A stretch of 25,980 nt of DNA, taken from positions 1-25,980 of the forward strand of contig JADHVN010000004.1 in assembly GCA_016783995.1 (NCBI GenBank), read 5' to 3'. This document shows positions 1 to 6,519 of the stretch, piece after piece; position 1 is the first letter of the stretch; each line of letters opens with the position of its first letter. This DNA comes from Actinomycetota bacterium (GTDB lineage Bacteria > Actinomycetota > Humimicrobiia > Humimicrobiales > Humimicrobiaceae). Below the pieces are notes generated by a model, which was not told the origin of the DNA, did not search any database, and worked only from the letters and a program-made list of their open reading frames with translations. The translations under genes were made by a program, and so were the position numbers.

Positions 1-160
1 TTAAGTTGCCATTGGCTGATTTAAGGTCCCACAGAATACATAGTTCTTTTGAGAGGCGGGTACGCCCCCAGGATTGGTTTGCATTAATTAACTTTTTTAT
101 TAATTCTATATCTTCGGGAGCTATTCTGTGCCCCTGAATAATTGTTGTTGTTATGTTCAT
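1..160 (-). CDS. DruA-like / DUF4338 protein, N-terminal fragment at window edge
   Basis: Reading down from an ATG at 158-160, the frame stays open to the left edge, giving about 53 residues. The peptide has the pattern IIQGHRIAPEDIELI, then NQSWGRTRLSKELC and LWDL followed by ANG. This matches the N-terminus of the DUF4338 family, which includes DruA of the Druantia anti-phage system. That family also contains many solitary members whose role is unclear and which often sit among mobile elements. No other Druantia gene is visible, so a defence role is not shown. The start was chosen because the family signature begins a few residues later and no better upstream start was seen. The rest of the gene lies outside the window. 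Confidence 0.6.
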   Translation of the reverse strand, partial: MNITTTIIQGHRIAPEDIELIKKLINANQSWGRTRLSKELCILWDLKSANGNL

Positions 161-351
161 GCTGATATAGTAGCATATATCCTGAAGAGAGTCCAGCTTT
201 TAAGTATAATTTATTTCTGCTGGAATTTGGAATACTGGTGATTACATTTTATGGCTGAATAGTAACAAATAATTTAGATTATTATTAATTTTAAATGTCA
301 GTTCATATTAAATAAATATAGTAATGTTTAAAAAATAAGGAGGCATATATC

Positions 352-1020
352 ATGGCAATTTTCTCTAGATTAACGGATCTACTCAAAGCAAACATCAATG
401 ATCTTATTGATAGGGCAGAAGATCCTGAAAAGATGGTTAAGCAGATAATAATAGATATGGAAGAGAATCTTCAAAATGCTGTCCAGGGATTAGGATCAGT
501 AATGGCAAGTGAGCGCCAAATACTTTTACAGCTTGAAAAAGCACAAGCTCAATCAAAACTCTGGGAAGACCGTGCAAAGAGTGCACTTAAAGCATCAGAT
601 GAAAAACTAGCAAAGAAAGCGGTGGACAGTAAGCTTGAGGCTGATGAAGATGTAGCGCAATATCAGAAAATGCATACAGATATGTCCACTCAATTAAACA
701 AATTGAGAGAGCAAGTTGATCTTCTAAAAGAGAAGCTCAATGAAGCCCGTACCCGGCAGACAATGCTTCTAGCAAGAGATAAAGTAGCTGATGCCCGCAA
801 AAATGTATCAAGTGCAGTCGGCAACCTTGACAGTTCCGGAGCATTTGCAAAAATGGATAAGATGGAACGTAAAATTGCCGAAAAGGAAGCGCAGGCAGAT
901 GCAGCATTTGAAGTTTCGGGGATTGACGCAGATGAAAATGATCCATTTGTTGATTTGGAAAGGAAAAAATCTATTGAAGATGAATTCGCTCGTTTAAAAG
1001 ATGAATTATCTAAAGAATAG
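352..1020 (+). CDS. pspA: PspA/IM30-family membrane-stress protein
   Basis: This 222-residue protein has the typical length and architecture of PspA/IM30/Vipp1. It begins with an N-terminal amphipathic helix (MAIFSRLTDLLKANIND), then the conserved EDPEKMVKQ segment, then a long charged coiled coil over roughly residues 25-190. Family members bind stressed inner membranes, form oligomeric scaffolds and help keep the proton-motive force. A strong Shine-Dalgarno (AAGGAGG) sits 8 bases before the ATG. The next gene starts 12 bases after the TAG stop with its own GGAGG, so the two are almost surely co-transcribed. No PspF or sigma-54 promoter pattern was recognised upstream, so regulation is not clear. 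The family assignment is firm. Confidence 0.93.
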   Translation: MAIFSRLTDLLKANINDLIDRAEDPEKMVKQIIIDMEENLQNAVQGLGSVMASERQILLQLEKAQAQSKLWEDRAKSALKASDEKLAKKAVDSKLEADEDVAQYQKMHTDMSTQLNKLREQVDLLKEKLNEARTRQTMLLARDKVADARKNVSSAVGNLDSSGAFAKMDKMERKIAEKEAQADAAFEVSGIDADENDPFVDLERKKSIEDEFARLKDELSKE

Positions 1021-1032
1021 GGAGGCATTTTA

Positions 1033-1821
1033 ATGGTACCATTTATTATTGGCGGAATATTAATTGTTGCAGGCGTACTTGTAAGCTTGATTATCCCGAG
1101 GAAGATAAAAGATAGAAATATTGAAATCAAGTTTATGCAAACTACTTCTATCGGCGAACTTAAAGGCATACTGACTGATAATGCTGCAGCTGGGCTTGAA
1201 GGATACAGGCATTTTGTTGAATTAAAGGGATTGGCTGATTCTGACACACCAGAAAAAGCTCCTTTTTCTGAAAAAGAAGTAACATATTACAATGCTGACC
1301 TTTATCAGGTATATGAGGAAACAGAAACTTACACTGATAATAAAGGCACCCACAGGCGCATTAAAAAAAGTGAATCACTTATGACAAACCAGAAAAGCAC
1401 AGGCTCAATCGCACTTAAAGGTGCTGGGTCTGGGGAAAAGGTCTATATTGATATTTCACAATCCGGTTTAAAGCTTAATACATTAAAGACGTTGGATAAA
1501 TTTGAACCTGTCAATAATATTAGTAAGTACAGCTTTTTTAAAGGTTTTCGCTACAATTCCATGGGTGCAAGGACACTTGGTTTTAGGATGATAGAAAACA
1601 CCATACCTTTCGGACAGTCTCTATATGTATTGGGAGAAGCCTGGCTTGAGGGTACTAAAGTAAAGATAGGCAGGCCCAGGGATGATAAAAAGCCTTTCAT
1701 CGTATCTGTAAAAAGTGAAGCTGACATTGTACGGGCCAATAAAAGTGGTGCAAAAGTTGCCCTGGCAATTGGCATAGTACTTGCATTAGCAGGTATTCTT
1801 GTGATGATATTTATGCGCTGA
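1033..1821 (+). CDS. GIDE-domain membrane protein (bacterial MUL1/GIDE-like)
   Basis: The protein has 262 residues with one hydrophobic helix at each end (about residues 3-22 and 241-261) and a soluble domain between. The middle and C-terminal part (YNSMGARTLGFRMIENTIPFG, then LYVLGEAWLEG, then KPFIVSVKSEADIV) matches the GIDE domain (PF12483), known from the mitochondrial E3 ligase MUL1/GIDE and from many bacterial and archaeal membrane proteins. No RING finger is present, so ubiquitin-ligase activity is not expected. It lies 12 bases behind pspA with its own GGAGG site, which suggests a shared membrane-maintenance role. The exact function of prokaryotic GIDE proteins is not established. Family call is good, role is inference. 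Confidence 0.75.
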   Translation: MVPFIIGGILIVAGVLVSLIIPRKIKDRNIEIKFMQTTSIGELKGILTDNAAAGLEGYRHFVELKGLADSDTPEKAPFSEKEVTYYNADLYQVYEETETYTDNKGTHRRIKKSESLMTNQKSTGSIALKGAGSGEKVYIDISQSGLKLNTLKTLDKFEPVNNISKYSFFKGFRYNSMGARTLGFRMIENTIPFGQSLYVLGEAWLEGTKVKIGRPRDDKKPFIVSVKSEADIVRANKSGAKVALAIGIVLALAGILVMIFMR

Positions 1822-1916
1822 GTATAATAGCATAGCCTCATTTAATAGTAATTTAAAATTGTTTTATAGTATCAATATCGGATTTAGAATATTTAATAAT
1901 CTAAGAGTTGCAAGTT

Positions 1917-2189
1917 TTATAATTGCTGTCTATATAATTTTTCTCTCCATTTATTTATTTCTTTTACGCCATTCCAATTTTTATTTTTCTCACCCATTTT
2001 TTTAAAAAATTCAATTGTTTTTTCTATTTTTTTCTCTTTTTCTTTTATTTTTTCGTCTTCCTCTTTTATAGCAATATACTTTGCTACAGCTTCTCTTATA
2101 AATTTGGATCTAGTCATATTTTCTTTGTAGGAATACTGATCAAGCTTACTCAAGAATTCCTTACTTAAAGAAATATTAATCTTATTCAT
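1917..2189 (-). CDS. Ribbon-helix-helix antitoxin-like protein, apparently without a toxin
   Basis: The 90-residue protein opens with a ribbon-helix-helix fold: a beta strand (NKINISLSKEFLSKLDQY), then TRSKFIREAVAKYIA. This is the CopG/VapB/ParD type of DNA-binding antitoxin. The remainder is a highly charged helix (EEDEKIKEKEKKIEKTIEFF) ending in a short tail that would normally clasp a toxin. In such systems the toxin gene follows directly, but after the stop codon only about 95 bases separate it from the GIDE gene on the other strand, and they hold no toxin frame. It may be an orphan antitoxin or a stand-alone repressor. A promoter with two direct repeats lies upstream. Confidence 0.7.
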   Translation of the reverse strand: MNKINISLSKEFLSKLDQYSYKENMTRSKFIREAVAKYIAIKEEDEKIKEKEKKIEKTIEFFKKMGEKNKNWNGVKEINKWREKLYRQQL

Positions 2190-2254
2190 TTTGAAAACCT
2201 GCAGTAACTATATTTTATATAAATAATGAAATTAGGTATATATTTTTAATAACA

Positions 2255-2302
2255 TACCTACTCTTGTACCTACTATAATAGTATAAAAAGATACCCTTGC
2301 AA
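2255..2302 (-). promoter_or_regulatory. Promoter with paired direct repeats in front of the orphan RHH gene
   Basis: On the minus strand a -35 TTGCAA (2297-2302) and a -10 TATTAT (2275-2280) are 16 bases apart. Just downstream are two exact copies of AGTAGGTA (2267-2274 and 2255-2262) with a 12-base period, and an inverted half-site (TAGGTA on +) at 2233-2238. Ribbon-helix-helix repressors bind tandem half-sites at this kind of spacing, so autorepression by the gene product is likely. Confidence 0.45.
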
Positions 2303-2398
2303 AGGTTAATTAATAAACAGAAATGACATTTTATTTTATCTTCTATTCGCTTCTAAAAAATTATTTATTGCAGAAAAATTTAAACCAGGATAACTGAA

Positions 2399-2677
2399 TT
2401 ATTCATTATAATATTTATTTAAGTTTCTGTAATAGTTTTCATGACTGCCAACCATTATTAGATTTAAAACGTCTTCTTCTAATTGATAAGCCAGCAAGAA
2501 AAGCTGTTTTTCAATATAGAATTTGTGTATTTGAACTCCTTTTAGAGCACCTCTTTTTATCTGCCCAATTTCCGGGTTTTTTACTATTTTACTAATCTCT
2601 TTGTCAATTATCTTTATCTGTTTTTTATACAATTTTTTCTTCTGTTTTCGAAAAAGTGGTGATTGGACTATTTTAAT
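2399..2677 (-). CDS. RelE/ParE-type toxin with non-AUG start
   Basis: Read from an ATT codon at 2675-2677 the product is about 92 residues and begins with KIVQSPLFRKQKKKL, the classic first strand and helix of RelE/ParE toxins. The end (LLAYQLEEDVLNLIMVGSHENYYRNL) is the expected last strands with the G-x-H-x-x-x-Y tail. The first TTG in frame (2630-2632) would cut off this conserved N-terminus, and no ATG or GTG occurs before the stop at 2684-2686. ATT lies 2 bases after the antitoxin stop and about 9 bases behind GGAGAAGG (2687-2694), an ideal ribosome site; ATA at 2669-2671 is the alternative. ParE poisons gyrase and RelE cuts mRNA; which applies cannot be told. Confidence 0.7.
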   Translation of the reverse strand: MKIVQSPLFRKQKKKLYKKQIKIIDKEISKIVKNPEIGQIKRGALKGVQIHKFYIEKQLFLLAYQLEEDVLNLIMVGSHENYYRNLNKYYNE

Positions 2678-2679
2678 AT

Positions 2680-2907
2680 TTAATCACCTTCTCCAAAAAG
2701 ATAAGGGGTTCCAAGCCCTCCTTTTAATTGTTCCCTCCCAAGCAAAATATCATAGATTACTGAAAAAGATAAGTCCGGATTATCCTCTGCAATCTTACCA
2801 ATATAGGCCCAGTATTCAACTTGTCCTGCCATGGAACGGCGTGTGACTTTTGCTGTTATCCTTGCATCATTTGCAATCTCACTTGATATTTTTATTGCTG
2901 TACTCAT
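2680..2907 (-). CDS. ParD-like antitoxin
   Basis: This 75-residue protein matches the ParD_like family (PF11903): IKISSEIANDARITAKV, then RSMAGQVEYWAYIGKIAEDNPDLSF, then VIYDILLGRE. These proteins have a ribbon-helix-helix fold and neutralise a RelE/ParE toxin. The toxin frame follows after 2 bases, so the two form an ordinary antitoxin-first operon. A GGAG site lies upstream of the ATG, and a good sigma-70-type promoter lies at 2944-2972. Tight translational coupling to a rare-start toxin would keep toxin output below antitoxin output. Confidence 0.75.
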   Translation of the reverse strand: MSTAIKISSEIANDARITAKVTRRSMAGQVEYWAYIGKIAEDNPDLSFSVIYDILLGREQLKGGLGTPYLFGEGD

Positions 2908-2943
2908 AATTTATAATATCTCCTTAATATTTTATTATGAAGC

Positions 2944-2972
2944 AATATAACATAAAATAAAACTTATTGCAA
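2944..2972 (-). promoter_or_regulatory. Promoter of the ParD-like/RelE-ParE operon
   Basis: On the minus strand TTGCAA (2967-2972) and TATATT (2944-2949) are separated by exactly 17 bases. The start codon of the antitoxin is about 40 bases downstream. No clear operator was seen. Confidence 0.45.
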
Positions 2973-3118
2973 CTATAATTTAACAGATTTATTATTTTTT
3001 TGTAAAACTATTCTTGATAGGAGTTTTTTATAATGAATAATGATACAAATAGATTTTACTTTTATACAATAATTATTTATATATACATTGACTTTATTAC
3101 ATATTAGTAATATAAATC

Positions 3119-3520
3119 TCATTTTTTAATTAAAAATAAAAAATCAGCAGGTTTCAATATTTTAATATTTTTATAAGATTTTAAATTAATTAAATGTTTA
3201 TCCCCTGAAACTATATATTCACACTTTGCTGAAACAGCACACTCTAAAATTTTATCATCATCTGGATCTTCTTTAATAAAAACTATTCTCTCCTCAACCT
3301 CGACAATTTTACAAAATTCCAATATGTTTTCTAAAAATACTCTTATTTGATTTTCTTTCCATGAAAACTTTACAATTAATTTATTTTCTATTTCATCTAT
3401 TATATCTTCACTAATATATACACTTATTTTATCAAACCTGCAAAATTGAATTACTTCTTCACAAAGTCTTCCAAATACAGCAGCTGAAATATAAATATTT
3501 GTATCTAAAACTATTTTCAA
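3119..3520 (-). CDS. PIN-domain toxin (COG1569 type)
   Basis: The protein has 133 residues and begins MKIVLDTNIYISAAVFG, the first acidic residue of a PIN ribonuclease. Acidic residues follow in the middle (SEDIIDEIENKL) and in the C-terminal signature EDPDDDKILECAVSAKC with IVSGDKHLINL. This is the layout of the putative PIN-family toxin COG1569, whose members cleave RNA with a Mg-dependent acidic cluster. All expected acidic positions are present, so it should be active. It begins 9 bases after the RHH antitoxin stop, as expected of a VapBC-like operon. Confidence 0.85.
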   Translation of the reverse strand: MKIVLDTNIYISAAVFGRLCEEVIQFCRFDKISVYISEDIIDEIENKLIVKFSWKENQIRVFLENILEFCKIVEVEERIVFIKEDPDDDKILECAVSAKCEYIVSGDKHLINLKSYKNIKILKPADFLFLIKK

Positions 3521-3529
3521 TCTATTTCC

Positions 3530-3763
3530 CTATTTGTCGTGTAATATTCTATCAATATCATCCTCATCTTTAATTCCCATTCTTCTTGCAGTCTCTTCTC
3601 CCCATCTCCTAATCTGTGACCATTTTTTATTTGCAGAATATTGTCTGAATGCCTCTCTTACTAATTCACTCTTCGTTCTACTCTCTTCTTGAGCTGTATT
3701 TTCAATTTCTCTATATAGTTCTTGACTTAGTGAAATATTCATAATTTTTGTAGCTCTCGACAT
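3530..3763 (-). CDS. Ribbon-helix-helix antitoxin of the PIN toxin
   Basis: The 77-residue protein starts with TKIMNISLSQELYREIENT and RTKSELVREAFRQYSA, a clear CopG-type ribbon-helix-helix DNA-binding half. The tail (RRWGEETARRMGIKDEDDIDRILHD) is the common toxin-binding end of RHH antitoxins paired with PIN toxins. A ribosome site AGGTGG lies 5 bases before the ATG. A putative promoter with GTATTA direct repeats lies at 3802-3853. Confidence 0.82.
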   Translation of the reverse strand: MSRATKIMNISLSQELYREIENTAQEESRTKSELVREAFRQYSANKKWSQIRRWGEETARRMGIKDEDDIDRILHDK

Positions 3764-3801
3764 TTTACCACCTTGCTTTTAATATTTTTATTTTAATTGA
3801 G

Positions 3802-3853
3802 TAATACTTATTAATACCCAAACAATTATATCAAATTAATTATAATATTTAAA
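3802..3853 (-). promoter_or_regulatory. Promoter and RHH half-sites of the PIN toxin operon
   Basis: On the minus strand TTTAAA (3848-3853, weak -35) and TATAAT (3825-3830, perfect -10) are 17 bases apart. Two GTATTA repeats on the minus strand (3812-3817 and 3802-3807) follow with a 10-base period, as expected for tandem RHH binding. Confidence 0.33.
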
Positions 3854-3911
3854 CCATCGGCCTAAAAAGTTGCTTGCTCACTATACTTCATTTTTATAAG
3901 GTAAATCAAAT

Positions 3912-4092
3912 AATGGAAAATATAATAGAAGTAGAAAAATTAAAGAAAAACTCTGCTCGTATGCTGGACTAGTTCTCTCTACCCAATAGAACCGCCGACA
4001 GTTTGTGCCATGCTTAAATTATAAAGCAAGGGAATAAATTCCTCCAGTGGGCATTAACTGAAGCAGCTAAAGTATCAATAAGATATAGTCTA
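3912..4092 (+). pseudogene. IS110-family transposase remnant (frameshifted C-terminal part)
   Basis: One frame gives KIKEKLCSYAGLVLSTQ up to a TAG at 3987-3989. After a shift, another frame gives IIKQGNKFLQWALTEAAKVS (from about 4018). These are consecutive blocks of the IS110/IS1111 transposase C-terminal domain, whose usual forms are KL-x-SYAGLVPST and KQGNKxLRWALVEAA. The stop and frameshift show it is dead. The expected N-terminal RuvC-like half is absent. It ends about 40 bases before the 3' end of the tRNA-Pro gene. No functional ends were identified. Confidence 0.6.
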
Positions 4093-4131
4093 TCTACTTC
4101 TACCGTATCTAAAGTTTTACCTATGCAAACC

Positions 4132-4209
4132 TGGTCGGGATGGGGGGATTTGAACCCCCGACCTCAGCGTCCCGAACGCTGCGCGCTAGCCAAGCTGCGC
4201 TACATCCCG
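4132..4209 (-). tRNA. tRNA-Pro(CGG) with encoded CCA
   Basis: On the minus strand the gene folds as a full cloverleaf. The acceptor CGGGATG pairs with CATCCCG, followed by discriminator A and an encoded CCA at 4132-4134. The anticodon stem CAGCG/CGCTG holds loop TTCGGGA with anticodon CGG, reading proline codon CCG. The T arm is GGGGG-TTCAAAT-CCCCC. It lies downstream of dusB on the same strand and is bordered by an IS110 relic on its 3' side, a common place for insertions. Confidence 0.95.
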
Positions 4210-4297
4210 AAATATAATTTAGAACCCCAACTATATACTACTCTAATAAATATTAAAATATTTCTGTTTATATGAGAAGTGTTCAAATAAAGAAACT

Positions 4298-5461
4298 TTA
4301 ATTTATTTCGATACTATCAATTATATCTATAGTATCTTTAAAAGTCTCAATTCTAAAAAAATACCTTCTTTCTTTACTAATTCCTTTAACTCCCTTAAAA
4401 ATCCAGACCAAATGCTTTCTAAATTCCCTGGTGGCTTTGTACTCTCCCTTAAAATAAATAAGGAATTTTAGATATAATCTCGCAAATTCTTTCCTCCAGC
4501 TTACACTTGGAGTAAAATCTATTTTTTTTAAAACACCATTTGATTCTGATGAAAAACTGTACTGATTTCCCAAAGATAATAACACGTCCAATAATAGCCA
4601 AATACTGCCTCTTGCAGCTCTTCCTATCATGGTTCCATCGCAACCAGTAAATTTTAAAACTTCCAAAGCTTTCTGCGGTGAATCTATATCCCCGCTTACT
4701 ATTACAGGAATACTAATAGTATCCTTTACCTTTCTTACAACCTCATAGTCAACTTCTCCTGAAAAACCCTGTTTAACTGTTCTCCCATGAATAAAAATTG
4801 CACTTGCCCCGCATCCTTGAACTATTTTTGCTATATCTATTATGTTTATATTATCCCTATTCCAACCAATTCTAACTTTTACACTTACAGGTTTTTTAAC
4901 TGCTTTAACTACCTTTAAAATTATTTTCTCTACCTTTTTTTGATCTTTCAGTAAAAATCCCCCACTTCCAGATCTCAATATTTTCGGTACAGGGCATCCC
5001 ATATTAATATCAATAATATCTGCTCTATCTTCTACTCTTTTAGCAGCTTCGGCCATTATTTCTGGATTTGAGCCAAAAATTTGTAACACACAGGGCCTCT
5101 CAAATTCAGTTATATCAGTTAGAGCTAAGCTTTTTTTATGTCTGTAATAGATTCCATAACTTGCAACCATCTCAGTAAAAGTCAGTGCTGATCCAAAAAA
5201 TTTGGCGAAAATCCTGTATGTATTGTCACTTATCCCAGCCAGTGGTGCAGAGATTATAGGATTTTTTATTTCAACATTCCCAATTTTAAATAAATAATCT
5301 GATGTTTTGTAATCAATTATATTAATTTCTTTGCCATTGGATAAACCCAGCTGCTTTTCTTGTAAATTTGAGGGCGGGTATGACCTAATATATTCCACAA
5401 GATAATCACGTACTAATTTCTTTAGTTTATTTATAATGCTGTTTAATTTAAGCTCTTCCAC
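4298..5461 (-). CDS. dusB: tRNA-dihydrouridine synthase, DusB type, with N-terminal extension
   Basis: The TIM-barrel core starts near residue 59 (KIGNVEIKNPIISAPLAGISD) and holds the catalytic motif INMGCPVPK with Cys156. FMN-binding blocks VKVRIGW, IHGRTVKQGFSG, VSGDID and GTMIGRAARG are also present. The enzyme reduces uridines in the tRNA D-loop using FMN and NAD(P)H. At 387 residues it is longer than usual (about 320), because about 57 charged residues precede the core. The start used is GTG at 5459-5461; an in-frame stop lies a little upstream. It follows coaX by 88 bases on the same strand, a common pairing. Since coaX has lost its 5' end, the original promoter of this operon is probably gone. 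Confidence 0.9.
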   Translation of the reverse strand: MEELKLNSIINKLKKLVRDYLVEYIRSYPPSNLQEKQLGLSNGKEINIIDYKTSDYLFKIGNVEIKNPIISAPLAGISDNTYRIFAKFFGSALTFTEMVASYGIYYRHKKSLALTDITEFERPCVLQIFGSNPEIMAEAAKRVEDRADIIDINMGCPVPKILRSGSGGFLLKDQKKVEKIILKVVKAVKKPVSVKVRIGWNRDNINIIDIAKIVQGCGASAIFIHGRTVKQGFSGEVDYEVVRKVKDTISIPVIVSGDIDSPQKALEVLKFTGCDGTMIGRAARGSIWLLLDVLLSLGNQYSFSSESNGVLKKIDFTPSVSWRKEFARLYLKFLIYFKGEYKATREFRKHLVWIFKGVKGISKERRYFFRIETFKDTIDIIDSIEIN

Positions 5462-5549
5462 ATCTCTATAAAAAGTATCTATTTTCTAATAATTTTTTTA
5501 TTTCATTTATGAAATGTAGGTGTCAAAAAAAATTTAAAAGATTTGTGAT

Positions 5550-5963
5550 TTATTTATTTTTATCAATCAGTATCTTTAAACCTTTTAAGGTTAAATCAGG
5601 GTCATGTACCTCAATCCACTTGCTTTTTCCAACCATTAATGCTGCAAGTCCGCCAGTTGCAATAACCTTAGGCTTGTAGTTACTATCCTTTTTTCTTTCT
5701 TCTTTTATTATTTTATCAATAATATAATCAACCTGGCCTAAAAATCCATGCAGTATTCCAGAACGGATGCAATCATATGTATTTTTACCTATTACTGTCG
5801 GTGTCCAGCTTAAATCAACCTTTGAAAGTTTGGCAGCAGATGCAAAAAGAGCCTCTGAGGAGATTTCTATTCCAGGAGCAATTACTCCACCAATATATTC
5901 TCCTTTTGATGATAATATATCAAAAGTAGTAGCTGTCCCGAAATCCACAACTACAGCTGGACA
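5550..5963 (-). pseudogene. coaX: Type III pantothenate kinase, C-terminal half only
   Basis: The frame reads VVVDFGTATTFDILSSKG, then GGVIAPGIEIS, then SGILHGFLGQVDYII and VIATGGLAALM, the C-terminal half of CoaX. Full CoaX has about 255 residues; here only about 137 remain. The N-terminal DxGNT phosphate loop and the first half of the ASKHA fold are missing, so no ATP-dependent phosphorylation of pantothenate is expected. Homology runs to about 5960, upstream of the first in-frame ATG, and then stops abruptly where transposase-like coding sequence on the other strand begins at 5964. This looks like a deletion that joined coaX to an old insertion sequence. Confidence 0.82.
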
Positions 5964-6098
5964 TTATACAGTCCCTTGGATGTGCTGCTGTATTTAAGTA
6001 AATACAGAAAAGTAAAGATATCAGCAAATTGGATAGACCTGGAAATACCAAAACAGACAAGGAAGCTAATGGAAAAATTAAACCTACCTATTACTTAA
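5964..6098 (+). pseudogene. C-terminal remnant of an IS1634/IS4-like transposase
   Basis: An open stretch of 44 codons up to TAA at 6096-6098 encodes SPLDVLLYLSKYRKVKISAN, then LEIPKQTRKLMEKLNLPIT. This pattern (L-x-K-I/Y-R-x-V, then x-L-x-K-Q-x-x-L-x-x-L) resembles the last 45 residues of IS1634-type transposases, including the intact one nearby at 6520-8130 (LKKIKVVTL, LTKKQKEIL). It is a different, older element. Its upstream part has been lost at the junction with coaX. Confidence 0.45.
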
Positions 6099-6346
6099 AA
6101 ACCAGGAAGTTACGGTTTAAAGTTACATGGATGCCCACAGAAAAAATTAGCTCTGGGGTGGGGAGCCAGAAAAAGGAATAAGCCATAAAGGTACCCACTT
6201 AAGAGATATTACCATACTGGATGTAAAAAGGATTACAGATGTTATGGAGCTCAAGAGGATGTATCCTTAGATTAATTATTTTAATATTATAATTTTAAAA
6301 GCTTCGGAATAGAGCTAAACTCATACTGAACCAGTTGGAATTTAAT
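6099..6346. other. Unassigned intergenic remnant
   Basis: No gene can be supported here. A stretch of 23 codons on + (about 6200-6270; THLRDITILDVKRITDVME) looks coding-like but is not recognised. It may be the non-coding or decayed end of the adjacent transposase relic. Confidence 0.4.
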
Positions 6347-6352
6347 ATATAA

Positions 6353-6383
6353 CCTAAATTCCCCTAAAAAATATCATATACAA
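6353..6383 (+). repeat. IS-A left terminal inverted repeat
   Basis: 31 bases identical to the reverse complement of 8133-8163. The inner 12 bases TATCATATACAA (6372-6383) recur in the hairpin at 6469-6508. Target duplication ATATAA precedes it. Confidence 0.93.
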
Positions 6384-6468
6384 ATAGTACCTCGAACTAT
6401 CTATAAAAGTAAAGAAAAGGACTGATATTCTGAATTTTTCTCCACTTTTTTTATGAAATGGTAGTATT

Positions 6469-6508
6469 TTTTCTTTGTATATGATATTATTATCATATAC
6501 AAAGAAAA
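6469..6508 (+). promoter_or_regulatory. 18-bp perfect hairpin/operator in front of the IS-A transposase
   Basis: Arms 6469-6486 and 6491-6508 are perfect inverted copies around the loop TTAT. The right arm overlaps the ribosome site AAGGGGTG (6507-6514). Each arm contains the 12-base TATCATATACAA found at the inner end of both terminal repeats. It could act as a transposase-binding operator, or as an mRNA hairpin limiting translation from read-through transcripts, or both. Confidence 0.75.
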
Positions 6509-6519
6509 GGGGTGAAATT

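Noticed and set aside
1..160. A complete Druantia defence system
   Set aside because: Only a DruA-like N-terminus is visible; no other Druantia gene lies in the window.
690..1247. Long minus-strand open frame opposite pspA and the GIDE gene
   Set aside because: It is antisense to two well-supported genes, has low-complexity Ser-rich composition and no family features.
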